From the NCBI GenBank assembly GCA_900073065.1, contig FJOG01000028.1, positions 246,283-310,282 on the forward strand: a DNA stretch of 64,000 bases, written 5' to 3'. The translations under genes were made by a program, and so were the position numbers. Positions within the stretch are counted from its first letter, which is position 1; every line of letters starts with the position of its first letter. The notes beneath the pieces are model-generated. The model had not been told where the DNA came from. It saw only the letters and a list, made by a program, of their open reading frames with translations, and did not search any database. Of the stretch, positions 23,131 to 33,615 are shown in pieces. The DNA comes from Phialocephala subalpina. Taxonomy: Eukaryota > Ascomycota > Leotiomycetes > Helotiales > Mollisiaceae.

Positions 23131-24075
23131 TTTGGATGTGTTTTGGAGAGTTCAGGAGGTTCGAGAGAGGACAACGTTGTTCGGGGATTTGGGAGCTTGA
23201 TGTCGGTCAAGAAGCGGTGCAGCTGCAACAGATGTGGGGCAGTCGAGATCCTTGCACGTGATTGGGGGAGAAAGCGCCATCAGGGGCTAGTTTGTGGCCA
23301 CCTCCTTGCAACTTCCTTGCCAGCTTGAGGGATGTTTGGAAGAGAAGTAGCATCTCGCTGATGTGCTACTGCATGGAATGCCCGCCAAGGCGCTGACAGC
23401 TTCAAAGTATTCCAATTCCCTCATTGCTTGTCATCCCGCGTGCTTTTCCTTTCTATGCTTGTAACTTTGTCACTTTTTTTCGGCCCGCTAGGTTCTATTT
23501 CGGTTTCTTTATATGCCCCGTCTTCTACAGTACGATACCAAGTCTCCTGATGAGGTTGCGGGAAGACGGGAGCCACCGAAGCCACGAAGCAACGTGGTCT
23601 GCAAGATCCAATTTATCTCATCCACATTCTATGATGCCGGAGTTTCGCCGTCTCTTATCTGTTACCGCCTCTTCCGTCTGAGAAGCACGCCTTCGCAGGA
23701 ATCCTGTGTTTTGATATTCTTTTCATATTGTTCAAGCTGAGTCCGAGCAGTGTAACCAAACAGTTCTGATTACCCGGTACCTGAATATGTCTCTAAGGAA
23801 AACCTGCTTTTGGGGCAAGTGTTGAGCATCTGTTATCTCTACATCTAATCAGATACTGCTGGAAGATGCTACCAGATATCAAGCTATTTTATAGTGGGTT
23901 TTCATGGGTCTCAGTTGGCAAGTGTCATGATATTGTCCGGTACTGCATGAGCTGTAGTCAGCTTGTCAAAATGATCGGATGTTCGAAAGTTTGAAAGCAG
24001 CAGCAAGAGAGGTACAAGGTACATATATCTCTCGAGACTGCACGTTGGACATGGACCATCAATAACACCTCAGCC
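23131..24075. other. Divergent intergenic region
   Basis: Lies between the starts of het-c2 (minus) and the SET gene (plus). It has a CACGTGA word at about 23257 close to het-c2 and short pyrimidine-rich runs. Small open frames at 23424-23740 show no recognisable sequence. Confidence 0.4.
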
Positions 24076-25737
24076 ATGAAAGTCCTTACCAGAACCCAGT
24101 CATCTCAAAATGCTCGTTTGTCGAGAGTAGACTTATCACCAAATTCATACCCCGACCAAGATACCATCAACAACCTCCTTCCACAAGCAACCCTCCTCTA
24201 CACCAATGGCCAATACAGAGAATGCTCAGAAGTCCTTAAAATCATATGCAGAGAACACCCAGAAAATACATCAGCTCGAAAATACCTCTCCCGAGCCATC
24301 TTCCGGCTCCTAGAACAACAGCGCGGAGCCTACAAATTCACAGATCTCCATTTAGAAGCAAACCAACTTCGACCTCCTACCCTCGACCACGCTACTTTCG
24401 TCGGTAACATCGAAGTACGGGCATCACCCGGCAAAGACTTGGGAGTGTTCACCACTGCACCAGTCAAAGCTGGCGATTTGCTATTTTGCGAGAAAGCTTT
24501 CGCATATTGCTTTGCGGATAGTGCTTTGAATACACAAAGAGGACTATTGGGAGTGATAGTCAAGACACTTTCATCGAACCCAGAGCTCACTCCCCAGATT
24601 GCCTCCTTGTACCACGACTCCCATACACCTCGAGTAGACGCCAACGGAAAGCCAACCATCAATTTGTAAGTTCCCTTCCTCTTTCTCCCTCAACACTGCT
24701 AATGCATATCACAGACACACTATCCAAAGAATAATGGCCCTAAACTCCTTCGGCGGCTCTCTTACCACCCTAACCACCCACATGACAAAACCAGGCACCC
24801 CTCTCCAACACTCTAGCGGCGTCTGGCTCCTCGTAAGTTACAGTTTCTCCCCATAATAACTCTTTTCCCAACTCCCTACACAAACTTCCCCCAAGTTCCC
24901 GGGTATCACTCCCAGGACTTCCCAACCTATCCAAAAAGAAACGCACTGACTCGCTCATAGGCATCCCGCATAAACCACTCCTGCATAGGAAACTGCCGCC
25001 GCTCATTCATAGGCGACATGCAAATTCTCCGCTCCGCTTCCGACCTCCCCGCAAATACCGAGCTCTTCTGGCCCTACCGCCTCCCATCCGCCACTACCGA
25101 CCACGACTACGATTCCACCCAAGCCGAGCTGGCGAGTTATGGGTTCGTGTGTTCTTGTGCTTTATGCACTGATGCGAAAACCACTTCAAAGGAAGTGAGA
25201 GAAAAGAGAGAGAGGTTGAGGGGAGAGTTGACGGCTGCGTTCGTAACGGGAAAAACGAAAGCTGGTTTCGATTGTGAGAGAGTTGATACGGGGAGGGTTG
25301 AGAGTGTGCTTGGAGACTTGGAGAGTACGTATCCGGATCCGAGGACGGTCCCGATGACGAGCCTTTGGGATCCATACCTTGCCCTAACCCGCCTCTACGC
25401 CGTCCTCGGCAATACCACAAAAACAATACCCACCGCACTCAAAACGCTGGAAGTCCTCGGCTTCAAACTCAACAACTTCGACCTCTCAAATCCTCCATCA
25501 AATCAAAAACCAACGATCGAGAAATGGGGACTCGTTGTGGATTACGTCGTTGAGCTGTTCCTCATCCTCTGGACATCATGTTCCACGATAGGAAATTCAA
25601 AAAGAGCAGAAGCAGCAATAGGGCTCGCGAAATTGAGTTATAGCATCGTGGTAGGGGAAAGCGAGACGTTTGAGGAGAGTTATGGAATAAGAGCGAGGGG
25701 TCTTGTGAAGGAGGGGAGGATTTGGGTTGATGTTTGA
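24076..25737 (+). CDS. SET-domain protein (SMYD/TPR-like lysine methyltransferase family)
   Basis: Three exons, 24076-24665, 24715-24832 and 24961-25737; 1485 nt, 494 residues. Residues about 25-85 look like TPR helices (ATLLYTNGQYRECSEVLKII). The split SET domain starts at FVGNIEVRASPGKDLGVFTT and AGDLLFCEKAFAY, and its second half is at the exon 2/3 join, where ASRINHSCIGNC (about 237-248) carries the NHSC motif that forms part of the SAM site and pseudoknot. A Cys-containing post-SET segment (YGFVCSCALC) and a helical C-terminus follow. Such proteins are usually annotated as SET-domain methyltransferases; substrate is not predictable. The RINHSC codons begin exactly at an exon boundary, which supports the intron calls. 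Confidence 0.88.
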
Positions 25738-26363
25738 GGGAAGGAGAGGAAAGTTGAGCTGTTGGATACACATGTTCTGGGTGAGCGCATAGATTGAGGG
25801 ATAGGAGTTGGGTTACAATGGGAATGACCGCGTCTCAGAAGGGGATAGCTCTTGAGCTTGCTAGACTCTCGTTGGAGGAGTTTTCCAATATCGTAATAGA
25901 CACCAGCTTGTTCGAGGATGCATGGCATGGTCTATTGCTCAGAATCATGATAGGTCAAGATCCTCCTCATATTGTGTGTTTTTTCCTTTGTGAAGAGGAT
26001 TCTTCGCTGGGCTATTCAACTTGGCACCTTGTTATCAGGTGCTCGTTCACGTTTCTATGGGAACAGGAAGTCCTTCATGACGGACAATCTCCGAACTAGA
26101 ATCTCCCAACTCGACGCAGCAATTGGATTCTCAAGCTGAGCTTTAGCCGCATCTTGAATGGCAGATCATACGACCTAACCAATAGAATCGCGTCTTTTCC
26201 TCACTTCTCACCTTTTCGTTTGCGGTGTCCAATCAATCAGCTGTGGTCCCTTTTTACCCAGAACAGCTAGCGCTGACAGCGCTTGTACCACTCCAACTCT
26301 AAATATGACCCTCAACCCTTTACATTTTGTTAACATCGTTCATCGACCTGCAATCAAAGCGAA
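25738..26363. other. Intergenic region
   Basis: No gene supported. Open frames on both strands around 25794-26099 lack ATG-initiated protein-like sequence or splice partners. It contains the promoter of the P450 gene; an AAATAT element lies about 60 bp upstream of its ATG. Confidence 0.35.
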
Positions 26364-28386
26364 ATGGCCATTCCTCTATTCCTCAGCACCGGCGTAAAAG
26401 CGCTGGATATCGTCGTCGCCATTCTCGGAGCGAGCCTTGCGATTTGTGGCGGGACGTATATCTTCACATCATGTCGTTTCTGGTTCCAGTCACGAGGAAA
26501 CGCGGGGCGTTTCCAAGGCCGTGAGCCATTGATCCTACCATATTCAATCCCTTATCTCGCAGGCTTTCCTCGACTGATGAACCCGCATGCGATGTACGAA
26601 TACGCGCTGTAAGTACTGCCCCTCGTTCAAATGAACGCTGCTGAACCAAACATCAAGACGCAAAGCGCCTCAAAACGCGCCGGTCAAGTTACTAGTAGGA
26701 CCAATTGCTATCTACGTCCTGTTTGGAGACAAGAATATCAGGATGATATTCAAGAACTCAAAGGCAAGGTTAGCCAAGTCCAAGTCAAGTTCAAGCGTTT
26801 TTGAGCTGACTTGGAGTTGGACTTGGCTCTCTTTTTTCATTGTGATTAGTGCCAAGTTTAAGGCCTGAAAATAGCCTTAAACTTGGATTGACTTAGATTT
26901 TGCCCAAGTTAAGGCCTTTTTAGCTGACTTGAACTTGGACTTGGCTAACCTTGCCTTTTTTTTAAAAAAAGGTCCTTAGTAAAGAATCAAGTTCGAAACT
27001 CATCATGCGGAGCTCGGGAATGAAGCCCAAAGACCAGGCAGTCTTCACCAGCGACACTTCAGGGATTGGAATCGTACCGCAAAATCCAGTGCCTGAGGAG
27101 AAGCGCATCTGGAGGAAGACGCACGAGACTGGTGTTACCCATCTCGCAAGTGGACCTTCTGTCAACCAACTTACGAATGGATTCATGACCCGTTTCGTCA
27201 ATGAGTTGAACAAGAATCCGGTGGGACACTCCTTTACTGTTCCTGTGTGGGATTATGTCAAGAAGTCAATGTTTGTTGCTTCAACGACTGCTCTCGCAGG
27301 ATCCGAGATCTTCAGGGTCAACCCAGACCTGGTAAAGACTTACTGGGATTTCGACGAGGCGTTTCTTATGATTGCAATTGGATTGCCAAAGCTGCTTTAC
27401 CCGCAGGGACCTGCAAGACGAGATTGCATGCTGAACTCGGCAATCAGATGGCTGGAGTCAGCTCACGAGAACTTTGATGAGAGGGATAGAGATCCGGAAT
27501 GGGATCCTCTATTCGGGTCCGCTTACATGCGCAATATGATCGCGGACATGAAGAATGGCGGCGTGAGTACACATGGCCAAGCTGCAGCCCTCCTGTCGAT
27601 CATCTGGGCGTGAGTCTCAGCTCTGCCTTGTAGATATTTGCATAAATTAACAAGATACAGAATCAACTCGAACGCCATACCCTGCGCCGTTTGGATTCTA
27701 CTCGAAAGTTTCCAGCGGCCAGGCTTGGTTCAGCGTCTCCGCGAGGAGATAACTCCAGCGGCTTACACAGACTCGCAAGGGGAACTTACTATCGATATCA
27801 CAAAACTCGTCAGCCAGTGTCCACTGCTGACTTCCATCTATCAAGAATGCTTGCGAACTCGAGCTTCGAACACCATTACTCGAAAGCTGGAAGACGACCT
27901 CGAATGTGACGGCTATATATTGAAGAAAGGAAGCTTCTTGATGTCTCCTTCATGGTTGCCGATGCATGGACCATTGTGGGATGTGCCTGGACACCCAGCG
28001 AAGGACTTTTGGCCGGAGAGGTTTATTGAGATGCCAAAGTTGGCGCCGAAGGATTCAGATGGCAAGTCTCAGTTTGAGGCGGCCATGAAAACTGATAACT
28101 GGTTTCGTCAGCACTCTCTCCCAACTTTGTATAGTATGTATGCTGACTTACGATCGTAGCTTACGGAGGTGGAGCGATGATTTGCACAGGTCGATTCTTC
28201 GCAAAACAGGAGATACTGGTCGCAGCTGCACTTCTCATCCTGAAGTTTGACTTCGAACCGAAAGAGTGGATCATGCATAGTGGCAAGCAGTCGAGCCGGC
28301 CTGCAATGCCTGACGAAGCATTTGCTGGATCTGGGATATTACCACCTGATAGAGACTTGATGGTGACGATGCGGAGGGCGAGGTGA
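26364..28386 (+). CDS. Cytochrome P450 monooxygenase
   Basis: Five exons, 26364-26608, 26658-26763, 26972-27609, 27661-28133 and 28160-28386; 1689 nt, 562 residues. An N-terminal membrane anchor (IVVAILGASLAICGGTYIF) precedes LPYSIPYLAGFP. The I-helix region is LLSIIWAINSNAIPCAVWILL, ExxR is ECLR at about 392-395, PERF occurs in FWPERFIEMP, and the heme loop is YGGGAMICTGRFFAKQEI with the heme Cys near 496. The usual Phe of the heme motif is Tyr here. Intron 2 is odd: frame is restored only if 26764-26971 is removed as a GC-AG intron, and that segment is nearly all a MITE-like element. If it is not spliced, the gene is broken. The overall form resembles fungal CYP7/CYP8-like P450s with an Asn/Pro I-helix. 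Substrate unknown. Confidence 0.85.
26761..26957. mobile_element. MITE-like inverted-repeat element inside the P450 gene
   Basis: A 197-bp element with terminal inverted repeats. The left end AAGGCAAGGTTAGCCAAGTC matches the reverse complement of the right end over the first 25 bp, with weaker matching beyond. Its centre has a second perfect 13-bp inverted repeat (CCAAGTTTAAGGC and GCCTTAAACTTGG) that would form a hairpin. It has no coding capacity. A clear target-site duplication is not evident; the right end abuts a T7/A7 run. It lies between codons of the P450. Confidence 0.75.
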
Positions 28387-28591
28387 GCTGCAGGTAGATG
28401 TGGAAAGAGTATGGTTTCCGTCCCTGCTTGTGTCAGACCTGATAGTTGACATATGTGAACGTATTCTGTTGTCCTCCACAAGCCATAGGGCAAGTACATT
28501 TCTTACCTTTGTGTACTTTCGAATGAGTGGTGTAGGTCGAGATGAAGGACGTCTCGAACGGTTCAGATCGCCATATCTTTCTCCTGCCTCA

Positions 28592-28985
28592 TCAATGTCC
28601 GTCCTTCTGTCTACCAAGATCAGCATCATATTCCAGCAGAATCTCTCTGACACTGGCCTTGCATCTGCTTTGTTCAGCACACATCTTCTCTGGCTTCTTA
28701 ACGCGTCGTTCCTCTAGCGGCATGGTCTCGGTGATCCTGCCTTTTAGTCAGCATCTTGCATCTGACAGCAGGACGATCAGCACTCACCTGCATTTACTAC
28801 CTTTAACTCCGACGTTGAACCAGCATTGGATGTTAGAGTCGGGTATCTTGTTCGATCGTGGTACAATTTTCTGCTTCCAAGTCAGCACATACGCTCTCAA
28901 CCTGGATTCCCAGGCAAACTCACCAAGCTTCGACCACATCCTTTCCTCAAAATTTCGAGTACATTGCAATTGCCAATTGCAGAAC
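28592..28985 (-). CDS. Possible small spliced gene, function unknown
   Basis: Three minus-strand exon pieces join in a single frame: (at least) 28985-28924, 28870-28788 and 28736-28592. The introns are GTGAGT...GGAAGCAG and GTGAGT...AAGGCAG, each with a CTGAC branch-like site. The product includes NVLEILRKGCGRSL, KIVPRSNKIPDSNIQCWFNV and ITETMPLEERRVKKPEKMC, and ends LLEYDADLGRQKDGH before a stop at 28592-28594. The composition is protein-like, charged and Cys-containing, with no family recognised. The 5' exon and start codon were not found (an in-frame stop lies just upstream of the first piece), so the model is partial. Splice consensus is the main evidence. Confidence 0.35.
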
Positions 28986-29442
28986 ACTCTCACACACCAA
29001 TCCCCACACAAAGATAGTGAGCACGCAGCATCATGTAGTGTCAAACCCTCTAAAAATCAGAGAGAGCTTACCCGCCCAGTTGAACCTGCTACATACTTTG
29101 CTCAAGAGAATAACCAGAAGGAATTGGACCTTGGACCTATCTGAGCGTTTAAAGATTAGACTGAACGTTTGGGCAGAGTGAATAGCGATATGGGAAGTCC
29201 TTAAAAGTTGGGGAAGAGTACGAACATTTTAGAGAGTCAACATTCAAATTTGTCACTTTAACAGCACAATTGAGACATTCGCGAAAGGGAAGGGCGTTCA
29301 TTAGAAAGTATAAGTTCACAGTATATTAGACTCCTAAGATCAAACATCCTCCTCTCGCTCGCCACGTTCCCATCCTCCCTTCAGCAGCACGTCACTCATT
29401 ATCCTAGCTCCCAGTACCCCCAGCCGCTCAAGTTTCCATCCC
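28986..29442. other. Intergenic region
   Basis: No independent gene. It may hold the missing 5' exon of the small spliced gene; a GTAAGC donor-like site lies near 29064 on the minus strand. Confidence 0.3.
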
Positions 29443-29898
29443 TCACTGCTTCATGGCCTGCCCATAGCTTGGTAGCTCAGTCCCAACACTCACTCGACTA
29501 AGCCTGTTGTTCTCATTTTGCATCCAACTCTGCCTCACATCCACATGATCAACACCCTGCCCCACGCGAGCCTGTCCCACGCTAGCATTCATGCCCATGC
29601 GTTCTGCATTCTTGTCATCCCAGTATTGCTGAGCCTTCCTTTCCTCAACCATCTTCTCAAGCTCAAAAACCTCCTCCCGCTGAGCATACATCGGTTTTTG
29701 ATCGTATGTCATGTTCTGCTGTTGTTGCTTGGCATCCCGCTTCTGAGCCATCTGCTGAGCGATCATGCCAAAGAGCCCTGGGCGACGTTCGTACCCGACG
29801 ACTGGTGCTTGGCCTGGTGCGAGAGGAAGGTTGTTATTGTTGTTCCAACGACGACCGTGGCAGCCTCCTCCGCGGCGAGATCTGTTCTTGCCGCACAT
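29443..29898 (-). CDS. Hypothetical small Gln/Met/Asn-rich protein
   Basis: Intronless, 151 residues from ATG at 29898. The start MCGKNRSRRGGG is followed by an Asn run, a middle rich in Gln, Lys and Met (IAQQMAQKRDAKQQQQN), a charged helical segment (REEVFELEKMVEERKAQQYW) and a tail with ELPSYGQAMKQ. The PSY-type ending resembles the PPSYxxAV tails of many short fungal proteins. No signal peptide or membrane segment. It is likely a real gene because of its coherent composition and proper start, but the function is unknown. Confidence 0.6.
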   Translation of the reverse strand: MCGKNRSRRGGGCHGRRWNNNNNLPLAPGQAPVVGYERRPGLFGMIAQQMAQKRDAKQQQQNMTYDQKPMYAQREEVFELEKMVEERKAQQYWDDKNAERMGMNASVGQARVGQGVDHVDVRQSWMQNENNRLSRVSVGTELPSYGQAMKQ

Positions 29899-30750
29899 AA
29901 TACTTTTGATATCGAGATCGATTGTCGAAATTGTTTGATTGGTTGGTATTGCTTGTGTATCGGATTGATATTGGGCTGCTTTTTGATGTCCAGAACCAGA
30001 ATCCTTCTCGCAGTATTCACATTCTTATATGATCTAAAAGCCGCGCAACCATGTCTCGAAACAAACAAGCTTATGCCCCGCAGCCTATGACAGAACGCCT
30101 CTGGCACAGCCTCCGCATCCGCTTCATCGCCAAATCACAGTCCATCTCTTATTCGAACGCGCACGCAAGAGAAGGCTACCAAAGCTGCGTTTCTAAAGCT
30201 GCGTCATGCAGTTTGGGAACTTGGATGTGATGGGATGAAGTGGTGAAGTGTATTGGTCCGAGTCTTTCGGCCGTAGAAAGGTGGGGTCGTGATTCGCCAA
30301 AGGGGGGGTTAAGCGAGGGGATGCGACAGGGGTGAAAGGGGAGCGGACGTAAGATCTTTGTGAGGCAGAATGGTGGGCTTTTGAGGCTCGGATCGAGAGA
30401 AGTTCTGGGTTGGTGCTTAGAAGCTGACTTGGTGAGGAATTTGGAGGAAAATTGATGTCATGGTGACCGCTTCGTTGTTGCCTGATACAGAGTAAGAATA
30501 GAATGCCTCGCAACGTTTCGAAATGTCTGTTCGCATCGCAACAATCAAACCTCGCCACCACGATAAATTCATTCAAGAATTAATCTACAACTCTTCCACT
30601 GTCCCAAATTTGAGTCTCTTTACACCTCCCTAATGAACTGAGCCTCCGCAGTAGACCGCGCGGGGAGAAGCGGAACATGAGAGTAATCATTGACAACTTT
30701 TCCAACCCACAGTCAGACATCTTCAAGGCTGGCTGAGCTTACCAGCATCG
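29899..30750. other. Divergent intergenic region
   Basis: Between the small Gln-rich protein (minus) and the ankyrin gene (plus). A minus-strand ATG frame at 30193-30576 (127 codons) is Ser/Pro-rich with no recognisable motif; I do not call it. Confidence 0.35.
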
Positions 30751-33289
30751 ATGTCGAACACAGAGAATGATTCTCTGGGTCAAGGCCTCACATCACTCGT
30801 GAGGCTCAAATTATCGCGCTTGTATCATCCAGTCGCCGGAGCCTTGTCAGGCTTTTGTCTTTTCGGCGGGGCTAATGCAATGTCTAAAGCCAGCCTCAAT
30901 TCTGCGGTAACGGTGTGTTGGCAGATAGTACCTCTCCTACTACTCCCCCAAACATCCATACTATTCCTTACAGACATAGTCTCAAGTGTTCTTGTCGTCC
31001 GATCAGCTGCATTAAGCTCACCCTTGCGCTTAGCTTCTCGACGTCATGTGCGAACCATTATCAATCATCACTGGCGTCGCCAGCCTGTGACCCTATGCGC
31101 GAAAATCTCACAGAACCTCAACACGATCAAGGGCAAGTACAAGTTTGCAGAGCTCACGATCGCCTCACTTTTTGTAGGATGCTCCACAACCACGATAGCT
31201 CTTTCGCATCTCGAGAATGCTCTGCGGAACAAACCTGGCCTCATTGGGACCCCCTCACACTCAATTGACAATATGATGAACATATTCGAGCTGGGGATCA
31301 GCGGGATTACCATAATATTCTCTCTGCTCGATGAGGAGTTGAGCATGGGGATCAACAAGCTGAAGTTCCGCAAGAGGGTTAAATATATTTGGAACGAGGC
31401 GCTCATAAAAGAGCTAGCTCAGCAAATACGGGATCAAAGGTCATCTATCAGTTTTCTCTTGAGCTGCGTACAGATGTAGGTTCATTTACTTGTGTCGATT
31501 CTCACTACATCGTTTATAGGCGGAGGTCTTGTCTAAGAGTGACTTTAGTCGCTCCGGCCGGTGGCAAAGCCTCAGCTCGGACGCGCGGAAATGCGAGGAA
31601 TTTCAAAAGCTAATTGATGCAGGAACCTCAAGTCCGACGGCGGTACTCTACCAGTGATCAATTCAGCTACCGAGAGGATCTTCAGAGACAATTACACCAA
31701 AGCAAAATCTCTCCGATCGCAGAGCAGCTATCTCAGCATGCGCAGTGTCTATGCCAGTGACTTGGACAGCATTTTGGAACGAGGGAGTCGAAACGAATCT
31801 TACGAGACGACTTTGTTACAGTCGCAACCATATATTCAGGCGCAATATTCTCACGCTCAAGTCCATAGCGAAATAAGTTCCTACAAAGACGACCACCTCT
31901 CGATCCCTCATGACAAAGAGGATACGGTCAGTTCCATACCCGTCGAAGAAGATTTTGTAGATGGAAACTTTTGTATTGAGAGGATGGCACAAATGTAAGA
32001 AGACCTAGGCAACAAACAACTACGAAACCCCGACGCAGACAAGTTGGTGGTCAGAAAACGGCGATGCAGAGTCGGCACTCGGAGTAACGAGCCGAAAGTT
32101 GAATCAACAACTTACTCAGATGATGGATCAATGATACCTCCAGAGGTGTCCCCTTCCATGCCAACCGAATTCGTGCCAGCCGAGAAGAAACTCGATATCA
32201 GTGGATGTCAAATCGAGGAAGAAAACAATACAGTTATTGATATCCATTCTCGTGAGCCAGGATCTGTCGTCCAAGCGTCTAGCCTCAACTTGCACAAACA
32301 AATTGCGGACGGCAATATTGTGGGTGTCGAAGCTCTCCTCAAAGCAGGAGTTGATGTCAATTACGTCACCAAGTTAGAAGGCGACATCTCTGAAAGGTAT
32401 TCCCCTCTTGGAAGAGCAATTGAGGTAAATCACGCCAAGATAGTCAAACTACTGCTCAAACATGGTGTTGATCTTGAGTCCGTTGCTCTTCCCAAGGTTG
32501 GCTACACGGCGCTGCATTTGGCAACCTCACGCAACCGCGCCAGAATTGTGAAGGCTCTTCTCCAAGCAGGCTCAGATATCACAAAACAACACCTCTTGGG
32601 ATTGTGAGACAGCTCTCTACATTGCATGCAGAAAGGGGCATTTGGAAATGACAAATCTGTTACTTGAAGGCAATGGAGTTGTCGTGCTCGAGACACCAAA
32701 TTGGTGTGGACGAACTTCTCTGGAGAATGCCACATGTCATGGTTTCAACGAGATCGTTGAAGTCCTTCTTCAGGCTGGTGCTAATTTATATCACAAAGAT
32801 TTCACCGGACGAACGTCGTTGCATCTAGTTGCTCAAAGGGGACATGTTGCCACTGCAAAGGTTCTCGTCAAATATGGAGCCGAGCTGGATTCAGGGCACT
32901 GGAACAGTGAAACCCCTTTACACCTCGCCATTCGTGATCATCATGCCGAGATCATCAAGCTCCTGCTGAATTCTGGAGCCTCTGCCAATGTTAAGTCTGT
33001 GACTGGAATAACTCCACTGATGCTCGCCGCCTGGAAAGGTGACACGACCACCATGAAGCTCCTACTCGAGAAAGGTGCTGATATCAATTTGTTTGACATC
33101 AATGAATGGACTGCTCTGCATAAGGCTGCTTATAAGGGACACGTAGAAGTTTGTGAAGTACTTCTTGAGCATGGTGCTAGTATCGACAGTAGGAACACTG
33201 CGGGCGCGACACCTTTGATGGTTGCGAGAAAGAAGGACCATCAGAACATTGCGGAACTCGTTAAGAACTTCGAGGGGTCTAGTTCATAG
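30751..33289 (+). CDS. Ankyrin-repeat protein with fungal N-terminal domain, frame interrupted
   Basis: The first exon (30751-31475) contains a block common at the N-terminus of fungal ankyrin/NACHT-type proteins (KYKFAELTIASLFVGCS, LGISGITIIFSLLDEELS, YIWNEALIKELAQQIRDQRS). The first ~80 residues look atypical, so the start is uncertain. An intron 31476-31622 (GTAGGT...GATGCAG) joins exon 2, 31623 to about 31995, which is Ser-rich. A second intron near 31996-32035 is probable, but its exact ends could not be reconciled with the next frame. About nine ankyrin repeats follow from 32290 (GYTALHLATSRNRARIVKAL, GRTSLHLVAQRGHVATAKVL, WTALHKAAYKGHVEVCEVLL). The frame breaks inside the AAAA run at 32583-32586: one A fewer would give a continuous ankyrin array to the stop at 33289. 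This is either a recent pseudogene or a sequencing indel. Ankyrin arrays bind proteins; partners are unknown. Confidence 0.7.
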
Positions 33290-33615
33290 CCCCTTTGGTG
33301 AGTCGGCGACTCTGCAAGTGTAACGGTGTCTAGACTGGTGATTCTGCCTTGACTTATAAATTGCCACTGTCCACCGAGCTAGTCGAACTCTCAGGTCTTG
33401 GAGCAGATAGCGAATGGAACAGACAGCCACTTGGTAAGTTCGCTCTTGTGCTGTGCGTATTGATAGCTAATTTTTCGATCGATATTAGAAACGTATATGA
33501 TAGTGCCATCTTCCTCGGTATGGTGCTAATAGCATTTGATCACGTCACGCCAGGACTTGCAGACTTCTTGTAGCTCGCCATTACATTAATCCAGAGACTC
33601 CTCCAACATGCACGA
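33290..33615. other. Convergent intergenic region
   Basis: 3' flanks of the ankyrin gene and the GH55 gene. The 74-codon frame at 33349-33573 is not recognisable. Confidence 0.4.

Noticed and set aside
28542..29144. 200-codon plus-strand open frame
   Set aside because: Ser/Leu/His-rich, unrecognisable, and antisense to a better-supported spliced minus-strand model with consensus introns.
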